Program-made: the position numbers and the translations under genes | Notes under the pieces: model-generated | The model's input: only the letters and a program-made list of their open reading frames with translations | Told to the model about the DNA's origin: nothing | Database searches by the model: none | Shown here: positions 48,385 to 59,300 of the stretch, piece by piece | Layout of the letters: each line of letters starts with the position of its first letter | Numbering within the stretch: the stretch's first letter is position 1 | Assembly: GCF_021730395.1 (NCBI RefSeq) | Contig: NC_069367.1 | Location: forward strand, 67,379,501 to 67,443,500 | Length of the DNA: 64,000 nt | Direction: 5' to 3' | DNA from: Mercenaria mercenaria | Taxonomy: Eukaryota > Mollusca > Bivalvia > Venerida > Veneridae

Positions 48385-48620
48385 TATTGTTTTAGGGATA
48401 GTGCTACTAGAAACATTCATTATTTTCCATGTTTATTACTCAGTGCTTAATACAGTTAACAGTAATTCAACAAATACATGTCTTCTATCTTGTCATGCAT
48501 ATACCACTCCATTTTAATGTTTTCAATGTCACAGTCATACAGTTCACATAACCACTTCAAACTGTCCAGATCTTTCATCATGCGGACGGTCATCAATAAT
48601 GTAAGCGCCATCTTTTCCTG
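48385..48620. repeat. Partner of the duplicated segment at 40.32-40.51 kb
   Basis: Contains the same ordered blocks as the noisy-tract copy (TTAGGGATAGTGCTACTAGA, ATGTTTATTACTCAGT and GCGCCATCTTTTCCTGTT). Confidence 0.7.
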
Positions 48621-48776
48621 TTTGCTTGATGCTTTATTCATTAACTTCTTCCAATTGATCACATGAATCAATGTTTGCTTTGGAGTATAGCTTTTCTCAT
48701 CTTTACAGTCTAACATATTGTTGTAATGACAATCTGTTTTTACTTTACTAAAATGGTAAGAAGCGCAAGCTGTTTA
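48456..48776 (-). other. Possible terminal exon, unrecognised
   Basis: The minus-strand frame is open from 48773 to a stop at 48456 (about 106 codons), with a Met at 48716. It reads DEKSYTPKQTLIHVINWKKL, then SLKWLCELYDCDIENIKMEW and ends LLNYC. The composition is protein-like, with alternating helices. CATTTTAG before TAAAGTAAAAAC near 48748 could be a splice acceptor. I recognise no family. A partly deleted version lies in the duplicated segment at 40.3 kb, which favours a repeat-borne sequence over a single-copy gene. Confidence 0.3.
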
Positions 48777-48919
48777 TGTAGTGCATTTTTCTAAATACAT
48801 AAAAAATATAAATCTGGTCTCGAAATATCGCCTTGCGGCATGGCCAGTTACTGGGCACAGTTATGTCTCTCCTATTGTGCATGTAGACCAAAGCGGTGTC
48901 CCACTGTGTTATGTCTCAT

Positions 48920-49065
48920 GCACACTTGTCATACCTTATTATGAGCACAGTTTTATGTAATCTTTTGCAAAGGTTTCGATGTGATCTAAGTAGATTTTCC
49001 AGGTTTGGTTGAAACTTTCAGTCATACCATTCATCCCTGGACATCCGATGTATATTACCGCTGTT
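48920..49065 (-). mobile_element. Fossil integrase fragment (LTR-retrotransposon or similar)
   Basis: On the minus strand, GCPGMNGMTESFNQTWKIYL matches the 'P..NG..E.FN.T...L' block near the end of the DDE integrase core of Gypsy/BEL-type retroelements and their kin. Only this block is present, with no terminal repeats or other parts nearby. It is an old, broken remnant. Ginger or Polinton integrases have a similar block and cannot be excluded. Confidence 0.45.
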
Positions 49066-49099
49066 AAAGGTTTATTTGAAGCAAAAAGCGTTCACTAAA

Positions 49100-49270
49100 A
49101 TGAACGTACACCCATAAAAATACCCCCCATTTTATAGGGGGGGGGGGGTCTTTTTTCCAGTCATTTTTTCCCTTTTTCCCGCACAAAAATCACTCAAAAA
49201 CACCCTACCTGTCCACACGAACATCCATTTCAATTCGACTTTTTTTCAAATCCCATTTTATATGTGTATG
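49100..49270. other. Small noisy patch
   Basis: A 13-base G run and stacked C, T and G runs resemble the large noisy tract. It may be a local consensus problem. Confidence 0.4.
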
Positions 49271-50160
49271 TCTCGTGTTAAAAAATGTAAAGCGAATGAA
49301 TAAAAATCCCTGAATGATGTATTTTTAGCCTAATTTGATAAATATTTGTTGACTTAAAGTTTTTCAGCTAAAATTATTTGTCTCAACTGACGCTTCTTAC
49401 CAATCTATGTCATACATTAATTAACACTGCTCTATCCGTACTTATATTTCTTAATGTTTAACAATAATCACGTAATTTTAAACGGCTTCAGGATTGAAAG
49501 ATATGCGAAATACATGCCTCAAAATTGACTACAGTGAAGGAGAATAGATCAAAACTAGACTTAATATACTGGATGCATTACTCTTCTGTTACAAGAGTTA
49601 ACTTTTTATTCACTATTCTGAATTTTTTTTTATCTTGTTTTAACAATTGATAAAAGAACTTCAAATGAAAAGACGATGAACGAAATGTTTAACAAAATAT
49701 TAAAATACATTAGAAGATATAACTGGTGCTTTAAAGTATTAATGAAGACACTGATTCTTATTACAGAGTAATTCATCATCGGCATAAGTGCTAACATTTT
49801 AACAACGAAATACAAATCTCAGCTTTGACTAGACTTAACGCCCAGACGAAAACTTTAGATACAGTTATGACTGCTAACATTACTTTCTCTGTACTGATAA
49901 TAGATAGCTTCGTGGATTTTCATTCTCAATACAAACATTCAAATATTTTACGCTTAACACAATAGGTTCTTGTGATAACATTTTAAGATTTTTTTTTCTG
50001 CTATTCACTTTCAATGTTCAGCCTTGAACAGATCTCCGCCAAAAATACTTTGTTATAAAAGTTAGCTTACTAAGTAACTACATCTTCTCAACCTTTTTTT
50101 TTTTCGTTGATAATCAGACTCTAATTCTCAATTTGTGTCACTGTGTAGAATATTATTGAA
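49270..50160. other. Intergenic, nothing recognised
   Basis: AT-rich with no coding-like frame. Confidence 0.4.
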
Positions 50161-50580
50161 GTGCTATTATGCTATATCCGGAATATCATAAAAACGTTTT
50201 CTGAATACAATACATGACATTCGTTCTAAATTGCCTAGCTCGTAAAATATCATTTTACTCAGTGCTAAATAAAGTTGTGTTAATTCGAATACACTTGATG
50301 CAGAAATGCAGAATTATTACATGCATTCACGACACTTTATGTATTAATGTCCCGTTAAGGACAGTAAAATAGTCATTAAATGCAATTTGTTTCCACGAGC
50401 GACTGGAAACAAACAAAAAGGGAAACGGTTGCCTAGCCACCTCAATTTATTACTATTGATTCAATAGAATAGAAAATGGAATCTGTTCAACTGCACGGGC
50501 TTTCTGGCATCAACAAGCTGTCAGATGGTAAAACAGTGACACGCAAATATAATATCCCCGTAAATTAGACAGTAGTGAGA
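50160..50580 (+). repeat. Intergenic block shared with 26.6 kb
   Basis: Contains the partner blocks GCTCGTAAAAT, AATACACTTGATGC, AAGGACAG and GGAAACGGTTGCC, then ATTTATTACTATTGATT, in the order found at 26560-26965. Confidence 0.6.
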
Positions 50581-53300
50581 AAAAAGCAAGTTAAACGATA
50601 AGGTTTACTATCATTTTAATAATTCAACGATAATCTTCATAATTCTTAAAAAATCTACAGAACCATTATAACGGGCTTTTTAAAATCTTAATTCTGCACG
50701 TTTGAAAAACCGGAAGTGATGGCGTAACGTCATGTATCCGGAAAACATAGAATAAAGCCTGGATTCGGCGTACGGAAATTAAAATCATTTAATGAATTAA
50801 TGACAACCTATTACTACATTTATAAAAATGGCACTGTTACTATATTTCTAAACTCAAAATATGATATTAAAACATATGACATATTGAATAATTCAAAATA
50901 ATGTCTTAAAATGAGCGTGAAATATTCGGTTCACCTTAATCATAGTCTGATATCTCAAAAATAAGCACACGAACCTATACATGTTATTTAACCAAATTAT
51001 CTGTCATGTGTTTATTTGCAACTTTGAGAAGTTTCATCAAAATCTACATTATAGAAAAATTTCTATTCACAAAAATGTCATGAAAGTTATGATTTTCCCA
51101 TATACTTCCATTATGAAAAAATGCGCGAGGTCCAAACTTTTCAAATCAGTCTAGCAGCGCACGACCCTATCCTTTTTATTTGCCGAATTTTCTATGTATA
51201 TTCTGAAGTTTTGAAAAATCGTAGTTTAATCAAATTCTACATTGTAGAAAAAAAATCGATCCAAACGTGCAGAACTATCCTTAATATAATTCTGTTGTTG
51301 AAATTTATTTTCTCGGCAGTGATCAATTTTGAAAGAAAACTGTACCAACGCTTAGCAAGTAGATCTTTCTATCTTTCAGCTATTTTAAGCTAAAATATAT
51401 GGAAATTTGCAGTTCTGAATTATTTTGTTATAATATTATCATGCCATTTTACTATAGATGTATTATGTATACTTTTACGATGTATGATGTCGCAACTCGT
51501 GACATAAAATTGTTATCATTTTAGTTCCTTCTAAATTGGTTTTACAGCCTTCAGCCTTTCAGGCCCGTGTCAGAATCATCTTTATTAGTCAATGTTGCGT
51601 AAAACTGAATTATAAATCAGTTTGGTAGCCAACACTTAAAAAGTTGTTACTTCAAATAGGACACACAGATTCGCAAAATGTTATGTAATCTACGACTGCG
51701 TTTGTTTCTAGTTAAACGAACAGCCTCAGCTTTTGTTGCATAAATAACTGTTCATAGCAAAGAAAACCAAATACACTTTACCATAAGTCTTCTACAAGAT
51801 ACTGAACGAGAACTAAATCTCATAAATGTACAAGAAGATTCTATTCATTTCTGTTCCTTAATTTTACACTGCATTTGAATTTTAAAGATATCTAATGACC
51901 GTGTGCGACTAAAATATAATACCTTTTGGATATTTACTTCATATGTACAAAACGCCCTCAAAATGTATTTAAGTTTATTAAATATATACATCAACTGTAC
52001 AGGTAGAGCCACATTTATAATTAAATAACAATAACAATTTAATTGTTTGTTGAAATTTACATTATTTAGATAGTAGTATACATTTATACTGTGCTTAGCT
52101 ATACATATCTAAAAGTATACCTATTTGATCCCTAATACATAGTACTGCTAGTATAGGTTATAAGTTGAATACAGCAGTTTTAAGATATTAATTTCGAGCG
52201 AGCGTACTCAACACTGAACATAACACCGTCTTACAGTTCGCCATTAAATTTAATACATACAGATGATGTGGCAACTGTATGTGAAATAAAATGGCCAGAT
52301 TTGAACGAAATGGCAGAGCAACTTGGGCGAACTGTAAATACACATACTATTAACATCAACTTTATATAGTAATTGTTCGTAATTTCAAATAAGAAATGTG
52401 CCTCTCGCACACCTAGGGTGTTTAACTATATAAAAATATAATTGTCCTTGTAAGTTAATACAATAATTCTAGCCACAGAATAACTTTTGGTCATACCGGT
52501 ATTACTCCGACGGACAATGTTCTTGCCTGTAAGAGGTAACCCATTAACCTAACACTTTTCTCGAAATTCAGTTTCTTTTTGTCAGTTACTATGCCAGAGC
52601 TATCGTCTCCTATAAAACATGTCTCATATGCTATTTTTAAAAAAGAACTTACTTTCTGGTGGTACATCATTCATTTTGAACGTTATAAACATAGTCTGTT
52701 ACTACAAATAATGTAATTCATAAGATTGGCCTATAATGCCGTTATAGCGTTATCTGCATGTAATGTTTGACAATAGATTTCTTATTGAAATGGTGTAAAC
52801 ATAAAGATAATATCTGAACATCGGAATCTTGGAAAGTTATTCCAAATTACATTGAGCGATCATTACATAATATCTCAGACGAAATATGCCTTATAGCTAT
52901 GAAGATTCAAGCTGATGAATTTATGTTCTGTCAGAGTACGTGAAGTATGTATCAATACATTATACGACATCACAGATAATAATTCACAAGTTGCACAATA
53001 ATTATTGTCTGGCTTCTGAAGACCATAGTCTATTATGGCAAGCCAAAATTTCATTTTCTCTTACGGAGAAATATTGCACTTTCTATCTTCTCTTATGTGA
53101 AGTAATGTAATGTTCATAAGGAACAGTCAACTTGCCAGCATCTGTAACACATTTTGCTAAAACTGCGTACATTACCTCCGCGGACACTTCAACAGGGAGT
53201 TTCTTCATCAAATATATTCCAGTTTCACTAGAAACATATACTTTAAATATAAAATTGAGATCAGTTATGACGATCGGTCAAGCTGCGTCGCTTCAATAGC
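50580..53300. other. Intergenic, nothing firm
   Basis: AT-rich. Two similar blocks about 200 bp apart (TCAAAATCTACATTATAGAA near 51032 and TCAAATTCTACATTGTAGAA near 51229) suggest a small repeat. Otherwise nothing is recognised. The right end is the 3' flank of the minus-strand LHFPL-like gene. Confidence 0.4.
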
Positions 53301-53311
53301 CAAATTAAAAG

Positions 53312-56300
53312 CTATAGTGCATATCCATTGACGATCTGTTTCTGTTTAGGGGCATGGAAAGCGAGAACTGAGCACATCAGGGTAACTCCTATCCCAACAG
53401 AGGTCATGTAGAAACACCAAGATAATGAACAATCACCTGAAACGACATAATGATATAAGTTATTTAGCAGTAGAAACTAACAAGAATCCTGATATCTTCG
53501 GCGAAACCTGTTCAGCCACTACGCCATGTAACCATGTTAACAAATTGTAAAAGTTAATTATATGGACATTGCGCGAAAAATTGTTTAAACGTATTGTTTT
53601 ACCACCGTAGCATTTGTAAATAAATTGCATGCCATGACTGAGTACTCGTATCCTAAATTAACTTTAAATTATTAATATTGTTATTCAAATGTGATGCAAT
53701 GTACGTGCTGTTTGGCCGCTTTTATCTTAACTAACATCAAACGGCCATCATTAAAGTTTACTCCTTTGAAGTGCTGAGCTTTATTATAAGCACTAAACAG
53801 GACTTGTGTATCTATACTCAATGAAACTAACTCAAGTTACAGTTTATTTTCAGTTGTCACATAGGCAAATACTGGTAGTTTAACAGGTAATATTACTGTT
53901 CTGATCCTTCGAACCAGTGTTCAGCTGTACAAATTATATAGAAATGAGCTTTTCCAACACAGTTTCACTCTGTCAGTAGTTTGGACGTCCCACAGCCATA
54001 AATAATTGGTTAATCCGTTTTTGATTCTTTAGTACTATGCTAATACCGGTATCTAAAATACTATTCGCATATGAAGTAAATAAATTCCACATGCTGCTCA
54101 TTTGCATTTATAGGACGTTGTAATGTTTCATATCACTGAACTGGGCCAAAGGAGACCATTTCTATGTAAACATACCACAACGACTCCTGTGCAAAATAGA
54201 TCACGGAGATTCGTGATTGGTATGTATAAATGAATAACAAACGCCAAAACTGTTACTGGTTAAGATAAATGTAAAATTTGTCCATGTATTTTTGAAAAAA
54301 TATTTACAACTTGGCTGAAACAACAAGGGGATATGTTTTATTTCAAGTAATCAAAACATTTTTCCATACACTGACGCCTGAATTTCATATCGGGTGCGTG
54401 ACGTAATTTAAGGTGTGTCGTTGCAATTATTCTTTTATTTAGTTCTGTATTGTCAATCTTATTCAGACTATTGAACAAATTCATGATATTAACACTACTT
54501 TTATACGTGTAGATTTACGGTTCAACATACGAATGTAATAAAAAGGTTATTATCTTTTTTTTTGCATCGGGAAATATGCACTTGTTCTTTAGCGGAAGAA
54601 TTTCCCGCTGCAGAACTCGTGCATATTTCCCAAAACAAAGCTAATAACCTATATATTAATTCAAAGAGATATCAAATACCTTTGCATGATATGACGTTAT
54701 AAAGGCACACTAAGCACTGGTAGGTTGCCTTGTTTTAACATGAGTTTTCTCAACATTTCCAAAGAAAAAACATACTATATAGCGTACCAAAATGCAGAGG
54801 GAATATTAACTATACCAAGGTTCTAGTTTAGAAGGATTTTATACATCAAAACCCTGTTCAGACATCAAAATATGTTAACCTTTATTGCTGTCATCAAATA
54901 GATTCAACTCTGTCATCAATATTTAAAATGAGCCAACATTCTGTGTGCAGTTAGGGGGTCCAATAAAATATCAAAGTGTAACATTTTTTGCCTTAATATT
55001 AAGAACAAAATAGTTACACAAAACTCATTCATTTTAGGGTATCCGTTTCCTTTCCTAATGAATTAAAAGTGATATAATTCAAAAATTTGTTGCTTTATTA
55101 CAAAAATGTTACCACCCTTCAAAGATAAACAGTGACTAAATAACCCGGCCGTTCTTATCAGAAAGGTGTTATGTTAACTCAAGTCAAATGTTCTGTTAAT
55201 CCTGATAATTAATCAAATAAACGTTTTATATTTGAACTTTTAAATTCCTTCATAGCACCTATTAGAGGAAGGTACAAATTAAAACAAAATGGTCCAAAAA
55301 ATGCCAGTTCACTATTAAGACTATATAAATAAGTGATTTGTAAAGATTTATTATTTCTCTGTATTGAGTACTCTCTCCTCAAAAACGGCCAAAGTGTGCA
55401 ATTTACTTCCAAATTCATTTTGTGGTAGAGTGTAAATGCAACAGTAAATTGACTTGACTGTTTACAACTGTATTATTATAATTGAAGTAACAAAATAATT
55501 CTCAAAACAAAGCTAAACAGTAAGTTTATGATCTCGAAATTCAGAAAAGCTTCCGCTACTACAGTTATAAAATTATCCGCTAATTTAAATTAAATAGTCA
55601 CTTCATTGGAGGACAATTGTAAAGCGAACAGAAAATATTGAACTAAACGAATTTGACAACTGAATATTAGAATTTCATTTTGTATAAAGCAGCAATGTAT
55701 ATAATAGATATGAAACATATCAATATCATCTAATTTAATTGCCATGTTTCGCACGTGACGCATCCCTCCCCCACCTCCCCACTATTGAATTTGGTCTCAG
55801 TGTTGTTCTTTGAGGTCAGAGAGTCAATTCATTCTTTATGGATTATAGTGTTCCGCTTAAAAGCCCGTGCTAGAGAACCTGAGGTATTGCGTTTCCTTAC
55901 CTCTCATAAACCACGTTTGGTATTACTGTGTATGTCTGCATTTTATGCCTCTAAAGGATATTCATCTACATTTTATTACATGTATAAGCGGTAATGCTTT
56001 AAAGTACAGACACACTTTTTTGTTTTTAAACTCCTGTCTACATATTTAATACAATAGTGTTTCATAAATACATACTGCCTTGTAACTGATCTCAAAGCAC
56101 CACCTTAAGTTTATTTTCATATTATACTTCCTGTTTATAGAAAGCACCCAACAAAGCTTCTAAAACTCACAAATGCCGGGCAGCATGTCCCTATGATATT
56201 CTCAAGTAAAAACGAAACCTAAAATACATCGAGACATTGCTTTTCCCGATATTTGTCACAGGCGCATGTATTTGATCAAACGCATCAAATTACAGGAAAA

Positions 56301-59300
56301 CACACTGGCACCAGATCAGAAAGAAAATGCCTCCGTACGTGTTATACCCTACCCCTAGGTATTCTATAAGAACCATGGTCATGAACGGGAAAATATACTA
56401 ACCCGTTTCAATCGCGCATTTCATACCTAAAACACGCAGTGCGGTAAATGTGTACTATGGATATCAAACAAGTGGTAATTTATCTTCCATTGAGTACCGG
56501 TCGCATTTCTTTAATACATCTTATCTTAGAAAAACAACGCGTAGTTTATACTAATTTCAACGTAACACAAAAAAACTTGCTTGAACTTCCCTGGTGAAGT
56601 TCCGTTCTAGATTAAAAAACCATTCTGGTTGGCTGTTGTGAAAATGTATGTCAATCGTCACTTTACTACACGTGTTCGCTAAAATGTGAAAATGCAGCAT
56701 TAATGTGCAAAATGAATAATATAAACAGAACAGATGCAGACCAATGTACGATTTCAAATTAAATATCGTATACAAGATGATTTTCATTCATCATTTCGAG
56801 TTTTAGTGTAAAATTGTGATATTTTTAAATTCTGTTTTTGTTTGTTTACGTTTCGCCAAACATGTGCACACTGTCGTGACCTCTAGACCGGATGTTCATT
56901 AGGGAAGGTCAAGCAAGTTTTTTCTGTAACGTTGACGAAAGCATAAAATATGTTGATAATCTCAGCAATATGGAATATTGAGACAATGTGACTGGTGCAC
57001 GATGGAAAATAAATTATCGCTTGTTCAATATGCTACATACCCATTCACCGAACTGCGCGTTTAAGTTGAGAAATGTACGATTGAAACGGGTTAGTATAAT
57101 TTCCCGTTCACGACCATGGTTCTTATAGAATACCTAGGGGTAGGGTATAACACGTACGGAGGCATTTTCTTTCTGATCTGGTGCCAGTGGGAAACACGTT
57201 ATAGAAAGAATGAACAATCTAAAGACTTTAAGATTTGATAATGTTGCAATGTTAAACTAATTTGCCTAATTCAACAGCAAACATCTTTACCTAGAATATA
57301 CGACTTCGAAGTATTTCCACAGGCTTGCTGCACCTCGGGGCTATCCCAACCATTTGGATAGATGCCCACACCGGCAGCCATTAATAAACCTGCAAGCATA
57401 AAAATTAACAAATCATTTGGTTAATTTAGTAACTGTGAATACTTGCATCAATTTAATAAGTTGAAAATATTAGCAGAAAAATGTTTTCTCTGCCATGTTG
57501 TCGCGACTGACCATAGGTCTCTATGTGCTATGTTGCCACGACTGACTTTCGACTGACCATAGTTGTCTCTATGTGCTATGTTGCCACGGCTGACCTTCGA
57601 CTGACCATAGTTGTCTCTATGTGCTATGTTGCCACGACTGACCTACGACTGACCATAGTTGTCTCTATGTGCTTTGTTGCCACGACTGACCTTCGACTGA
57701 CCATAGTTGTCTCTATGTGCTTTGTTGCCACGACTGACCTTCGACTGACCATAGTTGTCTCTATGTGCTATGTTGCCACGGCTGACCTACGACTGACCAT
57801 AGTTGTCTCTATGTGCTATGTTGCCACGGCTGACCTTCGATTGACCATAGTTGTCTCTATGTGCTATGTTGCCACGGCTGACCTTCGACTGATTATAGTT
57901 GTGTCTGTGCTATGTTACCACAGCTGACCTTCGACTGACCATAGTTGTCTCTATGTGCTATGATTTCACTGACCTTAGTTCTCTCTGTGTTTCATTGCTA
58001 CGTTCGCCATTGTTGTCGATTTCAACACACTCACATTTTCGTGCATCGTTTTACTTTGTTCTGACAACATGATATCGTAGTGATTTTATAAAACTAATAC
58101 ACGGAATACTATGTAAAACAGTGTTTTCATTTGTAGACATCATCCTAGAATGGAAAAACAAGCATACACATCCATTAGGAAAAGCCACATGGGAATCGTT
58201 AGAAGCTTACAGAACCCACAATTATATTTGCAACAACAATCTTTGATTCGCTGGATCAATATGACTCATTAATTACATATTATGAATCAAGCAAGTAATA
58301 TAATATCTAAGTCTTTGTTTTCCGTTTCTTTGTCATGTTTCCATAGAATATTTTAATTAGCATTCACAATAGACCGGTGGTAATTTATACAGACAGGAAT
58401 TGTGTTTTGCAGCGAGAAACAGAAGTGACAGATGGGAGATTGCATGTGAAGCTATGGAATCACAGATATATAATAGAACAAAAAGTTTCAAACCCTAGTT
58501 TACCAAACGTAAATACATTACGTAAAGACACAATTCAGAAATATAGTCCTAAACATGTAAATGTCCAGTGCCAAGAGTCGATCGTCACCTGTGAAAACTA
58601 AACTATATAAATACAGTGCCTACCAAACGTCTGGAGAGAAGAAGGAATTACTACAAAGCTAGAGCTATCACTTCCAATACGTCGCTTTGATACAGGGATA
58701 GTAAAATGGTGTGATTCTGTACTTGAATTTAGTGACCTTGGATATGTTCTCTGCACGTCGTGTTGATGTTAGTTTTTTTTATGAAAATCCTTCCAGAAAA
58801 CTGTTGCCCAAAGAAATTTTAACTATGTCATCTTTGACCTCTAAGTGTGACCTTGACCTAACAACCTGGCTTGAGCACTCTGCACGTCGTCTTGATGTGG
58901 TTAACAACTGATGCCAAGTTTATTGACCAAAATATATATTTCAAAATAAACAAAATAAATCCTTGAACAACTTTCTGTAACCGAGAAAATACCGATGTGA
59001 AGGAATTTATTCTCATCTGATAAACTATATCTGATTAAGCAAGAGGATCTATTTCTACTTAATGTCTGCATTATTCATTGTCTATCATTCTGCCTCGGGA
59101 ACATACGTTTACAAGTACAGTGAAACACCGCTTGCTCGAGCATCGATGACTCGAGCACCCGGGCTCGCTCGAGCAATTCATGTGGTCCCGGCCGATTTCC
59201 TTCTATTTTCTATGTGAAATTACCATGGCTGGGTCGAGCATCGATAACTCGATCGCTCGAGCATGACTCCTGGTCCCTGTGTATTAATTTACTCTTTGTT

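Noticed and set aside
57523-57927. 134-codon open frame with a 16-residue repeat
   Set aside because: It is the direct consequence of a 48-bp minisatellite inside an intron of the minus-strand LHFPL gene.
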